Positions 15,064 through 28,620 are shown, numbered from the stretch's first letter. The stretch: 64,000 bases of DNA from Lineus longissimus (GCF_910592395.1 NC_088315.1:5022501-5086500), one strand, 5' to 3'. Made by a program: numbers and translations. The notes: generated by a model from the sequence alone, not told the origin.

Positions 15064-18000
15064 CGTTAAAACCATTGTTTAAAATTCTTTGAACGGCGAC
15101 AATGCTTCGTGTAGCAGTATTGAATGTCCCGCCTAGAATCTATAATTGCCAATTGTCCAAGCAGGTGTTTTATGTTCGATTTCTGGTTCTTGGAACAAGT
15201 CCTTCTGGGCGTGTTGCTTTTATTCCTTGCTCACGATAACATGACCAAAAACCATTGCAATAACGCAGTCTGTGGACCAGGTTTATAGTCGAGGTTGGTT
15301 GTGCTGTTTTGAGACCGCTGCCGAGGCGATGTGACTAAAACAAAAGTATGGTTGCAGACGGTGTTTGCCTGTATTCTGCTATCTCCTATTTGCTATAGTG
15401 TATGTCCACAGCAGAACCGACACCATTTAGAAGGTGTCAACACAGGTGCCAATTGTTTTACTAAATCTACGAGAAAATCGCCAAATAAGCGGAAAATGAA
15501 TTAAGGAACGAGATGATATTTTCTACATGATTAAACACGTGCTTTGATGTACATAGAGAGTGTCTTTACTCAGAGAGAACCAGAATACAGGTTTGTAGAC
15601 TAGTACCCTATCGGTGCTTCGCTTGCCTGGCCAGGCAGAAAATATCTTTAACGGAGTTGGCACTTGCGAAATTAGTGTTGACGCGCTCTTTTTATGCAGA
15701 TGATATTTCTAGAGGAAAGCACCTATCAAAATTATGTAAGATAATTTGTGTGGTGTACAAAGTACCGCCATTGCCCGGGGGATACTATTAGCTGGAACCC
15801 CTGTACTGGAAGTTGCCACTTCGGAACTTGACGAAAGGGACGCAATTGCTAGTAATTATAACTTCGTTTGTGACTAATTACCCTGTAATATCAGGTGTTG
15901 ACAACGCTTACCAAGCATTCTTTATAATTGTAGTTGCAGAAGCGATTTCGTCACGCCATCCTTTGGTAATATTCCTTACAGATTTATGTACAGGAAGACG
16001 TGCCTCATGAAATGCGACGCACGCAAAACTGACTATCTAATTTTCAGAAGATTTACACTTGCATAACCTGTATTTATGAAATCACCCACAGCTAATGAAA
16101 AATTACACTCATTAACGAGGAATCAAATTGTAATTAGGCATCTTTATCAATCAAGCCGCGTGCTCTTCGGTTAACCAACACAAGTCAATGAATTATTAGC
16201 ACGTTGTTTCAAAATGCCTTGTCTTTCATATTTGATGCCGATAAATGTCTTTGTTTTTCGAAATAAAGGTGTAATTTCTTTACATTTACAGCGTTCATTG
16301 TCCTTCTGCTGAAGTTATACCTTTTATCGAGCACCAAGTCTGCATCAAATGAACGTGTCTGGGCATTAATTGTCCGTAACCACGGGCGAGTGACTGAATA
16401 ACGACTTTGCCCACATTGTCAACAGCCTCAAACGCTTCAAAGAATAAAAATCTCAGGAAGTCTCGATTCAATTCGGTTTCAACAAAATAACCGCGTACTG
16501 ATGAAAACAATGCGATATTACAACAGTTAGATATTTGTGACAAATTCTAATGCAAAATTGAAATGTAAGCCGCGATATTATAATGCCAGTTCACAACTTT
16601 CGAAAAGTGCACTGCCGGTTTGTTCGCAAAACGTGACAAAGTCACGAATTGATTTGGTTCAATTGTTCTGGCCTTCTCGTGAAATATGACACCGTCATAG
16701 TACTTGAGATGGAAAAAATTAAGAGGATTTTTTTCCAGATTGTGAAATATTCAAAATTGTATTGAGTTCGATTCATGTGTTGTGTTTTTTAACGGATGTG
16801 GATAATGCAGCGCCGTGTGACTCGGATTTGGGTAAAACCCGAATGGGGTAAAGTAAAAAACGGGACATTCAATGCAACTAAAAGATTGTAGTTCTCGCAT
16901 ATATGGTTTGTATGTTTTCTCGACAGTAGTCGGTTCAAGCCCTTAAATGGTTAAATTTCATCAACACTTTCTTCGACGGATGTCAGAAATGAAAGCGAAA
17001 ATCAATTAACAAATCCTTTCAAGAGTGAAGCAGTCGACAAAATTTCAACATGGCGACGCAGTTATGCAAATTACACGTCATTGCCAGGTAATTTTGATTG
17101 ATAATGTTTGCAAGTAAATATGGAACGCCATCGGACGACGATCACATGATTTCATCATCAACACTCTTGAAGGAATCCATTGAAAATGTCGTCTGCTCAT
17201 CCGTGAGTGCCAAACAAGCGTAAACTCTGCATTACAGGGAATAATTTTAATTAGATATTATGCAAATTCACATTCTTAGTTCATTTTCGCAATTTTACAC
17301 CCAAATAACGCGCGTGTGAGACGCCATCTCGGACGCTGGTCTGTTGTCTTTTGTTTCTCGACTTCCGGTGCGGCCATTTCGAAGGTACCGATGCGGGATG
17401 TTGTAAAATGCAGACCGGCGTTTACTATCTGATGCATCGGCGTTAATTATATGTTATGCAAATTATGTTTCTGCGTGAGTTTGTGAATTTAACACAGTCG
17501 GTTAAGTTTGAGCTGAGATGACGATAGCAAAATCACATAAATCACTAACTTGAGGTGCCGTTGCCGTTATTAGTCTGTGACAGACTAAGGAATCTTCGTC
17601 ACTTCTGCTCCAAAGAGATTTATATCACATTCTTTTTTCCTTAATTCTTATTCACGATGGCAAGGAATTCAAAACAGATACTTGGGGAAACAACAGACCG
17701 AGCATTGTGAACTTTTTCTCGTCGGAGCAGGATAACATTCGTTGAAATACCACGATGTAGAAACAATATGGCCCGACGATCGATTTTGAGACATCTTTGC
17801 CGTTACTTATGGAATCCGAATCCGACTTAAGATTCATACTAGAATGAAAATCTGCAAGCGCAATGACATTTATCGGTATTAGTAAGTTTGTTACCATCTC
17901 CTCTGAGACAGAATCCGGCAAACAACTTTTAAATTCAAGAAAAAAATAAGGATAGAGTAGAAGATGAAAATGTTGATACGTGTACTTGTATGCTGTCGCC

Positions 18001-21000
18001 CTTGTTTCGCTATGTAGCTGAGAAAAATGGCGATGATGCCATGCCAGATGATTTGTTGCCATCAACCAGTGATTCATCGCAAGTAGTATCTTTGTTGATC
18101 CAGGCAAAAACCCAGTCATAACCCAGGCGCATTCTGAGGTGCAATGTCTTCCACTCGCATGGTAACCGCCACTGGTTCGGAAGACGCGATTTCGCGAGCG
18201 ATGGCGCCCTACCCCACTCAACCGGAGGTATAAAACCATAAACTGTGAACACATCATATGCAGGGGTACCAAGCATGAAAAAAACTTGAGCAAATCATGA
18301 TGTTTTCCACCTCATTTTCTTATGTTTAACACTTGAGGAATTTCAGATCCAAATAAAGATTAAGAGGTGTTTGGAATGGCCTTGGAGTGCGTCAGACGCG
18401 CGTTGGTCGCCTGCTCCGAGCGTCCGAGGTGTCCACGCGTTACCTCTATTGTTTTTTAGATGTTGTGGGTGTAGACATTGAAAGGAGTCTTGAGCTGAGA
18501 TTTCTTTATTGCCCAGAGATAGGAATGGGACTTTTTTCTATCTCAGATAAAATGAGCACGTTTTTTGGTAGATACCGGGCACAAACTCCCCGGCGTTATC
18601 ATGGCCGCGTTGCCGCCATCTCTATGCTGCCCAAGTTGGCCATCAGGCGCGGACCTGTCAGCCAGAGTAATGGAATGATGAAGACGATGCCAACAATCAA
18701 ATGCCAACTAAGAGAAATTCCACCTCCAATTCTAAACTTCCATCGGTTTGTGAGGCAGCGAAGTTCAGAATGGGAGGGTATGGACTTCTTCAGTCTGTGG
18801 CTGCGTCGTTTGTCACATTAGTACATTGGTATATACATGTACGCGCGCTGTCCGAAGTTCGAGATGCGCCTATCCTGTCCTGGCCTCTTGTCGTGGTCCA
18901 ACCGCCAAACAAAGAGATGGCCAAACACCACGTCGAGTGTTATCTTCAACACCCTAAACGCCAATGATATCGAAATCGTCTTGTAACCCCAAGTGATGCC
19001 CGGATTAATCTGAGTCTTCACCACCAATTTAAAGCGTTTTATCTTTTCCACTCAAATGGAATTTTATGACTTGATTATTACTAAAACGATATGCGAATAT
19101 CGTTATCTTGGAAAGTATGGTCAATTTAGGTCCACCGTGTCAGCCACTGATAGGAAAATGACCATCATAAATCGATGGATTATGAACGTCAGTAAATCCT
19201 CCTACATTTAGTGACCATCGACGAGGCGGCCGTAAATAACCTGCTCTGATTACTTGGCGACGAAGCGAAGAACCTCGAAGCTAACATATTCCGTTTGAGG
19301 CAAAGGCCCAATTTCTGGGCCACAACGCCAAAATGATGATGAAATGATGATGATGTAACGCAAACGACGAGCTTGTACCGCGAACTAGCTAAAGCGGATG
19401 TCATTCAATGAGGTTGGCCAGTGGTGGTTCTGCACCCCTTAATTGTATTCGGCATTTCGTATTAGAACCATTAGTATCCAAATGTCGGTAGTCATCGTCA
19501 TCAAAACAATATGCCAATTTCACACCTATTTTTCACTAAATTGAGCAGGGCGTTGAAGATGTGATGGATACCACCTGATGGTGAAATCGAACAAGATGGC
19601 GTCCTCCGCCCAGAATCTCCGAATGACCACACGGAGACACTTGAACCACTACAAACGATTTAACTCTGTAATTGGCGAAATTTGGGCTGCTAATTTTACT
19701 TATGACCAATTCAAGACCATTCAACATCAAAAAGTTAAAGTCGAAGAAAGGAAAATGACCGGTCTCATCTGCTCGAAATGAGCAAATGCGCATGCGTGGG
19801 CGGATATAAACAATGGAGTAAATTGTGTCGTCTGTACCACTGTGTTTTGCACCTTAGAATTAAACACGCCAAATGAACAATAATCAGACGGAGAATTAAT
19901 ATTTTTCATTCGATTTGCTTGGCTAATGAGCGCAAGCAATCACTGGGTCCAAATCACCGAAGTCGTTAAACACTTTATGCTGGAGTACACGGCTCGTTTC
20001 ACCAAGAAATCGGGAGGCTTCACAACCTTGAGCGTGCTGATTGTTCACCCCCATCATCACTTAGCTAATGCCAGAATCCCCTATTGTTGTTTGTATGCAT
20101 TCTGTATATATTCCATGTACATGTACACAGATTTTGGCAAAAAGTACCACTCTGACGTTTCAATCGTTACTAAACTTTATATGTTTTATGAAGAACCATT
20201 TTACCAATGAGGTTTTACAAGATTCCAATAACTATGTATTGCTTGAAAAAACCCGATTTGGACACCGTCGTTTCAAATTGACGCAATGAGCTGGCCCACC
20301 AAAGTACAAGTCCTGCACTGGCCAATGAAACCAGGCATGTGGCCTCAGTCTTGGGCAAGCTTCGCCTGGTGTAGCCTCAACAGCCATAGGCAAGAGTAGA
20401 TGTCACCGCTTACTCTGGCTACCAGTGTCCATGGTCACTGGCCAAAGCGAGTGGCTGGAATCACGCCTTCAGCGTCCGAGGACGACGACGCCCCTTGGTC
20501 AAGTCCGTTGCCATTCCCTTATGAGCAATCAAGAGCCGATGCTGAGATTGTTGTTAATTTGTCATCAAGCGTTCACCAGTTGGCGCGTGCGTTTGGCGCG
20601 AGCAGTCGTTAATTAACAAAGTTGTTAAAACGCCAATGAGCAGACGAATTTCGATGAGTAGAGCTAATCACAGAAAATGTGTGAAATTATTGAAATTTCT
20701 CGATTCACTGGTCAGAAGTAAAAAGTGATATCTACGTAGGCTGGGACCAAATGATCCATGAGCTTTGGAACTATACGCGAAAATAGAACCTAACGTAGTG
20801 TACTAATACGAAAATTAATAATCTTGGCTGCTTGAATAAGAATTCCAAGCGAAATTAATAAACCCGAGTTGGCATATTTTCCGTTTGACTCGGCGCGCTC
20901 GGAGCAGCGCGATAACAGCGGACTCCGCATCAGTGACCGCGTTTCTTAAGAGGCTTCGTCTCCGAGCAAAATCCTTAAATGAAGCAAACTCATGAAGCGC

Positions 21001-23360
21001 TGACAGACTCAGATCTTTGTCTTATTTTCAATTTCTTCGCATCCCGCGTATTCTGGAGACTCCGGGGCGGAAAATTTTATTGCACCCCGCCTAATTCACT
21101 CCAGGAACGTTTGGCTGGTCCATTTGTCCTGGTGAACACGCTCTGTTATTGAGAATGTTTGTACCAGGCCGATTAGGTCCGCGGTCCCCCTGATCTCTCC
21201 CGCGCAGCTTGCCTGAACGCCTCGCCAAATCGCGTCATCATATCTTCTGAATATTTCATCCAATCTTGCCGTTCCTTCACTTCTTTCTGCACATTCGAGA
21301 TTATCTTAATACCCAGACATCAGATCCGTGGTGGGCAATCGCTTCCGAGAGCGCCCTGCACTCCATTGAACCAATTCTGCTGGCCGATCGGGTGCCTAGA
21401 AGCCCGAAACATCGGGTAATTGGGCGACCGCGCCGTGGCCGAAGACCCATGAGTTTATACAATTAACTTCGATTATTTCGCCTAGTTGTGCGATTATTTC
21501 TCTCATTTCCCTTCATAAATATCATATGAACAATATGTACAAACTCACCGGTCGAAAGCCGCAAACCTACAGCTTTGGAGGCCACCACGGCGACGCCGGA
21601 CTTAGCCCATCATGAAATATTTGTGACGACGATAACCCACATGATATATTACGCAATCACGCTGGTAAATCGAATTCACACTTGAAAGAATTCAGATTTC
21701 GAACTTTTTCCCCGCAGAATTCAATGGTCAGTGCATCCACGTGAGGTTTGGGTCGACCTGCAGACGATGCTAAAGGACACCCACCAACCTAAATTGTAAA
21801 ATCGCGTAGAGTTCCAAGCTATTTCAGTAAGAGGAACCCCACGTGGTGATCATTCAGTCTACTCATAAACACGAAAGGAAGAGACTCCTCAAAACCCAAG
21901 AAAACCACAAAAAGACATTCATTGGCGAATAACACAACTTCATGGTTTCTAGGTCCATGGATAATATTCCTCAATGAAAATCGTACCAAAAAATGCAAAG
22001 AATTGCTACTCCGCCCGAGGAACTGAGGTCCTTACCGTTGGTTAATGACCTCTTACACCTATAGTGATCATCAGCGTTCCTGCCCTCTCCTTTGATGTCC
22101 ACCGCCCAGTATTCGCTCATTAGCGTAATAGTTCGAGACCCCTTTGGGTAGATATCAAGTACACCTCAAAATAAACATAGAAAGGAACGAAATAAGAGAG
22201 AGTTCTTTGATTGCTTTCCCTTTCAAGAAATGTTAATTGTTGAATTATTCGACCACCACTGCACCTGAATTATGGTGTTTCCAAGGATGCTGGAGGTACT
22301 CAAAGATATCTTCATGGTGCATTAACACTTTAGACCGCACAATTTTTTTAAAAATGATCGGAAAGTGAAATTTTTCTTTTGACCAATTCCTTTTTTAGAC
22401 TCGTTACACCAAGCTTTTATAACTGGAAACTGAGGTTGAAGCAGCAAAATTGGCGGTCAAAGAGATGCCCGATTTCGACAAGTAACCATCTGCACCAAAA
22501 CAACTGCATTCCGGCATTCATTTCCAAGATAACCTACTTAAGACCATTTTCGAACAACTACATGCAGCATTCGATAAAGTTTACTCTCGGATTATCAGAC
22601 CGCTGGCGAGGATCAACATCAAATACTGTGATCGGTAACCGTTCCCAGCGAGAAACAGCTAGAGACGTTTACTGCCTTTGTCGAACGCCGACATTCGCAT
22701 GAAAATAGTCGGCACAAAATCTGAAAATAAGCCAGTTTTGGGACATCTAAGGCGGGTCGCGAATGTCGCCCGATACTATGGCTTGTAGCTGGCTTGGCCC
22801 AGCGAGCACAGGAGAGCATTTACATGGCCAGCCGGCCAGGACAAAGGGCCTTATCTCAAAAACTTAATGAGGTAGAAGTAAGGTTCATACAGCGTCTTAT
22901 GCGGGGCGATTGACGCAAACTTGGGCACGTTCCCCGTACAGACAAAGACCATTTAAAAGAGACTGTTTAATTTACTCGAGCTGGTCCTTTAGAGTGGTTA
23001 AGAACACGAAAAACCGCTGAAGTGGAGGGCAGTGAAAAGGGCTTGAGACTTCCCGCAACGTTAAGACCAGGTTAACGCGTTTAGAATGTGTTCGGCGGTG
23101 TCCTCTCAAAGATTGGCGGTAACTTGACAAATTTCACTCGACCACTTCTGATCTCTAAGTGGTCATCTTCTGGTGGGCGAGAGAAAAATGTCACTGATCT
23201 GAATACCTTCTTTGTGGCAATTTGTTTCAACCTACTTTTTCGATTGTGTGAATTTGTTCTTCTTGAAACAGATAAAAGGACAACACTGCCACAAAGGGAT
23301 TCGCCGATTACGCGGTGCGCTACCAAGGACATTGTCCAGTAAATATAGAGTTGGACCTAC
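15064..23360. other. Long intergenic region, relatively CpG-rich, no gene recognised
   Basis: No conserved protein found. The longest frames are 213 codons at 17652-18293 (-) and 144 codons at 18387-18821 (+), neither with recognisable domains. Homeodomain-type TAAT cores cluster at about 16095-16140. Three evenly spaced octamers lie at 17064-17463 and a CGTTAATTAA site at 20608-20617. The region may hold regulatory DNA for Pax6, but that is inference. Confidence 0.5.
17064..17463 (+). promoter_or_regulatory. Three ATGCAAAT octamers at exact 196-bp spacing
   Basis: Octamers (POU-factor consensus) at 17064-17071, 17260-17267 and 17456-17463, each preceded by TT and followed by T. The intervening sequence is only weakly similar, for example gacgccatctcggacg versus aacgccatcggacg at about +60. 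A regulatory role is inferred, not shown. Confidence 0.35.
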
Positions 23361-23738
23361 AGAAGGTTTCTTTGCTGGAAGTTGTTGCATGGACCCTACC
23401 AAAAAATATTAGCAAAAATCTGAAAAACGGCGATAATGGCTTATTAGCATAATCCAATATGGCCGCTATTTTGACCTAACGTTAAACATGTACGTCAAGA
23501 CGTCACTTGTACGTCATTCGTACGTTATATAACATTTCTAACAGGCTTTTAATGATTCTTTGAGACCATATTCCTATCCACTCGTAATTTATTTATGGGG
23601 TATGAAATCAACGGTTTCAGAGATATAGGGGCTTTTAGGTCAAACCAGGCGGTCATATTGGATTATGCTTTTTTTCTTATTTTGGTTTAAAATGTTTTGT
23701 ACAACAACAACAACAACTTCCAGCAAAGAAACCTTCTA
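23361..23738. mobile_element. 378-bp foldback (palindromic) element
   Basis: The left end starts agaaggtttctttgctggaa and the right end is its reverse complement (ttccagcaaagaaaccttct). A second nested inverted pair lies further in: gcataatccaatatgg near 23448 and ccatattggattatgc-like sequence near 23655. It carries a CAA microsatellite at the right arm (23701-23716) and several TACGTCA-like motifs in the centre. No coding capacity. Confidence 0.8.
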
Positions 23739-25196
23739 TTGCAATTTGTTCCAGGTTCCCCATTTTTCAGGCTAGATTTACTGGACTATGCTCTCGTATA
23801 TCAACGAAGGCGTACTCTCATACCTCACAAACCAGTATTTCAACAAATGAGATTACATTTCTTTGAGAAAAAAACAACCTATCTCCTGATATTTCATATT
23901 CAGAAGAACTGAGATTGAAATGATTTTTCTTATTAGCTTGATTTGATTGAAGCGAAATTCAACAGCCACTTTTTACCAACCATTTAATTAAGCAGACGAT
24001 ACTTACGTATCACGTGACCATGTATTGAAATCAACCGGAAGCCGGAAGTACGTGCGCCGCAGAATCTAGTGCAATGATCCCGCAGCAAAAGAAAAAACCC
24101 ATCGCGTTTAATAGACGCGGAGTGTTTTTGTGACTGGAAAGTATGAATCGTAACCTTTGTTATTTTCAAGATATTGTCACGCGATTCCTGAAATATTGTA
24201 TTAAGAAATTATGTTGCTAATTATAACCTGGTTTCGGATATTAAAGATGTCTCTCTTTGGGGATTGATTTGTTGGAAGTTTTTTTCATTATGTAGTTCGG
24301 TTATACCCGTGAGTGCGGTTAATTATGGAATTAGAAACGTTGAAAGGATTATATTTGCGTTTTTTTTCATTTTAATCTTATAAAATATCAAAATAGAGCA
24401 GTATGTTCAGATTTTCTTGAAGGTGATTTGATGGACCAGGGCACCTGCCAATGGTGCTACTGCTCTGTTGTGACAGAATATAAATATGTTGACTGGATTT
24501 CTTTTGGATTGATAATGATATCAGCCTTTTCCCGAAACCATAGTTAAACAACAAATCAGTTTTCTCGTCGACAGCCGGAGGTTGCACTTGGCGAACGTAC
24601 CAACAGCGAAAGAAGTCGACCAGTGGATTTTTTTACAAACTGAACTTTACCCATATGTAATTATAAAAAATTACCTCAGGTGCCGAGTTGACAACTGGTG
24701 TTGCATCAGTCAACTCATTACAAAACAGAAGTGCCTCAAGATTTCAATAAAAACTGATTAAAACTGTAATTTTCTTAATAGGTTTGACAGAAGATGCAAT
24801 GCTTTCAGGGCCCCAAGGTCAAATCCCGCCCAGTTTTGACGAATCTGATCTGTCATATTCAAAACTGACGGGTCAGATAATGGGAACACACTGGTATCTT
24901 TCCAAAGAAATTACACTACATTTTCTCACTGTATAATTATGTACAGGCGAAATTTTAAGTGAAAGGGGTTTTTGAAGTGTGTTTTAAATTAAGTTGTCGG
25001 GCGAAGTGGTGTGGCGACGCGTAATTGTGTCATATTAAGATTTGTGACTTGGCAAAAATGCTAAGTCAAGTGTGAGAGATGGACTGAGAAGACTGATTGC
25101 ATTCAGGGAGAATGGGCATCAAGCAATCTTCCCTCCTCAGATCCCCTACAGTTTACAATTGTTAAAACAGGTAGCACATACGTTTGGCAAACAAAA
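23739..25196. other. Intergenic sequence, nothing recognised
   Basis: AT-rich with short chance frames only. Confidence 0.5.
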
Positions 25197-25268
25197 GGGC
25201 TTACCCGGGAGTTGAACCTGGGACCACTCGCGTCTAAAGCGAGAATCGTAACACTAGACCAACGAGCC
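25197..25268 (-). tRNA. tRNA-like gene or relic: proline-type body with UAG anticodon
   Basis: The 72-nt minus-strand sequence begins GGCTCGTTGGTCTAG, as in animal tRNA-Pro. It has an intact 5-bp anticodon stem (CTCGC/GCGAG), the T-loop TTCAACT and a final GCCC, with TTTT immediately after it as a Pol III-type terminator. The anticodon loop reads TTTAGAC, so the anticodon is UAG (leucine, CUA codons), not a proline NGG. The acceptor stem has one mismatch and two wobbles, and the T-stem has one A.C mismatch. It also lacks the long variable arm of tRNA-Leu. Either a drifting pseudogene or a chimeric tRNA. Confidence 0.55.
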
Positions 25269-27872
25269 GTTCTATCAGCGTCCATTGTTACTCGTCCATT
25301 AATACAACAAGTGGCAGCGCAGGCGATCGACCGCCCTGATTCAGCGAGTGATTTTTTTTTTCTGAATGTGTGAATATTATTTAGGCAAATACTCTCAATG
25401 AACCACTTTGTAATTTATATGTACATGTATGTATATTTGATCTCATGTATACGAGTGTTAACGCTCACTCGGGCATTAACAAAACGTCTCTAAACTTCCT
25501 TCAACATCAATTTCTTCATCGCTCTGCCCTAGTGACGGAAGAATCTCTGACCCGAGGGCACCAATGGTGGGAGGACCCCGGGGGCAGAAGCGTCAAGACG
25601 GACGCCGCGTTATTATCAGCGAAGAAGACATCTCAAAAGTTGTCAAATAAACGTCAAAGTAAAGTTTTTATGTTGACGATTTTACAAGATTTGGAAAACA
25701 ATCCTTAGGATTAGATCAATCATTTTAATTTCTGAAATACCTCGGGGCTATGGCGCTAATCCATCATAATGTTGTAAAAGTTTTGACACTTTCTGTATGT
25801 GGTAATGTGGCAACTGGCGGAGACCCCCGCTTGTCTTCGAAACCGAATTTCAAAGTTCTAAACGCGTTGAACCGGAATGATAAAAAATCAGGGGTCAACC
25901 TCCCGCTATAATTAAGGTCATTAGTTACTTTCACACATTTAGCGGATTTTTCAATTTTAATCATCTTTCAAATGCATTGGAGCACGCAATCCCATGCTGG
26001 GCACATTAACATGAGTGTGTCTCGTTAATTAATTGAAACATAACGTTTTATACTTGAGTTGATTGGGAGAAAATGTCGAGGGAATGTTTCTCTCGAGTTC
26101 CTGGGGTGACAGTTGAAACGTGGGGTCACGCTTGGTACTAGGGGAGCCTGGGTTTAGCGTGAACCGTATGGTCGTTTGGCGTCACCCCGTGACAACAGAC
26201 TGGGGGAGTTTTAGGATGACATGAGGGAAACGCCCTGCTCCCTATGTGAGTCCCCCGACAGACATACAAAGAAATGACTGGAAAAGAGTGCAACACGGTC
26301 GCAAATTACCTCTGGATTTAGGTCCCGGAGACAACTGGAAGAATGAGAGGGAAAAACTAAAATTTGTAAAGAGAGTCATTCTTAACAGACAATTTTGTTC
26401 CGATTCGGGGATAGCCGTGTCCATCAGAAGCAGAGTCTGCCTATGGCTGCTTTGCCGGCTGCTATGACATGAACAGATAAGCGTGAAGACCTCCAGCATT
26501 TAACTGACGACAATTTCTAACTTTTCCCTTGGAAACATGATGGCATATTACATCAAATCCTTCGTTTATCATTTCAAAATATAATAACCAAGGAATGTAG
26601 AGATAAGACACTGCTTTCGTTTTCCTTTTTTATCGGACTCAACAGGACGCCATTAAGCTCACGACACCTCCCATCCACGTATATCGAGACAATCTGGGTA
26701 ACCGCCCAAACAGATTCCACCAAAACTATGCAAATAAAGTGTTTACCCAAGTTGAGAGGAAAAACAGAGTTTTGAATGCGGGCGTGGTTTGTCCACGATC
26801 CAAAATGGCCGCAGTTCCGCAAAAGAAAAGGGAAGTTCTCAAGAAAAGATCGCGTCTAATGATTTGTCAACACGCAGCGGTCAACTCAAGAACATTTTAA
26901 AAATCTAATTTATGGTGAATTTTGTTTAATGTTAGATTACCGAACATTTTGGACGCGCTTTTGTTTTCCTTGATGCAATCTTTCGCGCCAGATTTTGGAG
27001 CGAGAATCGAAGCAGACGAGAATCAATGGATGCACACGTGTCGCGGAGATTGGTGACCGTCTGGTACCGATATGTTCAAAACAGAGGCCAGATCTGGAGA
27101 GATTTTCACACATTACTGACCGTGAGGCGCTAATGGGCCTTGTTTAAAACCTAAAGACCGGCAACTAATGAATTTCAATTAGGAAATCAGCACTCTGAGT
27201 CGGCGAGCGAACGCAAGGAAGTTTTATGCCATTCACGAGAAATTTCGGATGTTGGGGATTCTTTAACCTATCCGGCCCGGGTAATGACATCCCATGGGGA
27301 CTTGCCTGCCCCATGGAGCATGTTTGGTGCACCAAACCCACCTCTGATCTTGTATTCGGTCATTATTATTACATTGTCAAAACATATTTAGGTGTCAAAA
27401 TAATTAATAGATTTGTCCCCCTTGCGTTCACTTCCAAATACAAATATCAAATGAAATGAAATGGTTATCATTCGGGAAATGTTTATACGCTGTAAAACAT
27501 GCGTACATACCTTTCCTTGAAGACCGTGTAATACACTCCGATCGCAGTTGATCATGCCGATCCACCGTCGTTGTGCGTGCGTATATCCATCCTTGAAAGA
27601 TTGATATTCACCGCCGATAAGTCGGCATGCAGTTGCTAGTCCTCGTCCCTTCCTTCAATCCTTCTTTCTTCAATCAAGGATTGAACAGGGCGTAACTTCA
27701 ATCCAAATAAGAAACAGATCCTTGTGTATTATTGATAGCGTCGTCTTAGGTAACACGGTAACATCAGGTCAGGGCACTTATGTCCAAGATTCAGATGTGA
27801 TGTAACCACAAACTGACATCGGCCAGGCCTACATTTGCGACCAAGTCTATGTGAACGATATAGGCAATGGGT
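25269..27872. other. Intergenic sequence, no gene recognised
   Basis: Holds a CGTTAATTAA site at 26023-26032 and an octamer (ATGCAAAT) near 26728. Moderately CpG-rich, no protein-like frame. Confidence 0.5.
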
Positions 27873-27977
27873 GATATGAATAAAGACTAGCAAATGCTTT
27901 TATCTAAAACTCCATGTACATTTACACTAGGCCTTTCTGTACACAATTGAAGTAAAAGCATTGTCTTTATTCATATC
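27873..27977. mobile_element. MITE family copy 2
   Basis: Terminal inverted repeats gatatgaataaagac and gtctttattcatatc. The interior includes aaactccatgtacattt and ctaggcc, matching the copy at 14958-15063. About 105 bp. Confidence 0.8.
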
Positions 27978-28003
27978 ATTATGTCGATTATTCCTCATAG
28001 AGG

Positions 28004-28580
28004 ACTAAAGGACAAAGTCACAACCAGGTTATCATAAGTGACAATGTCACAACCACGCTATCATCAGTCACAATGTCACAATTAGACTTTCATCAGTGAC
28101 AATGTCACAACCGGACTATCATCAGGGACAATGTGACATCCAGGCTATCATCGAAGACAAAGTCACCACCGGGCTGTCACCGGTAACAACGACTATCATC
28201 AGGGACAATGTGACATCCAGGCTATCATCAAGACAAAGTCACCACCGGGCTGTCACCGGTAACAACGACTATCATCAGGGACAATGTGACATCCAGGCTA
28301 TCATCGAAGACAAAGTCACCACCGGGCTGTCACAGGTAACAACGACTATCATCAGGGACACTGTGACATCCAGGCTATCATCGAAGACAAAGTCACCACC
28401 GGGCTGTCACAGGTAACAACGACTATCATCAGGGACAATGTGACATCCAGGCTATCATCAAAACCAAAGTCACCACCGGGCTGTCACCGGTAGCAACGAC
28501 TATCATCAGGGACAATGTGACATCCAGGCTATCATCGAAGACAAAGTCACCACCGGTAGCAACATCACAACTGGGCTGAT
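28004..28580. repeat. Satellite with 29-bp monomers in a 77-bp higher-order unit
   Basis: The left part has plain 29-bp monomers (tatcatcagtgacaatgtca...). From 28141 a 77-bp unit repeats at 28141, 28218, 28294, 28371, 28448 and 28525, made of two 29-bp monomers and one truncated 19-bp monomer. Copies are almost identical. The single-frame translation (106 codons at 28096-28416) is just this periodicity. It abuts the presumed 3' end of the ANKS1-type transcript. Confidence 0.92.
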
Positions 28581-28620
28581 ATTCAGGAACACAAAAAGGA
28601 ATAATTTTGTTTTATGAATG

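Noticed and set aside
18387-18821. 144-codon + strand frame
   Set aside because: No resemblance to known proteins and no start or splice context; probably chance in a GC-richer stretch.
28004-28580. Regular 29-bp repeats resembling a CRISPR array
   Set aside because: The monomers are contiguous without unique spacers, and the context is an animal genome. It is a satellite.
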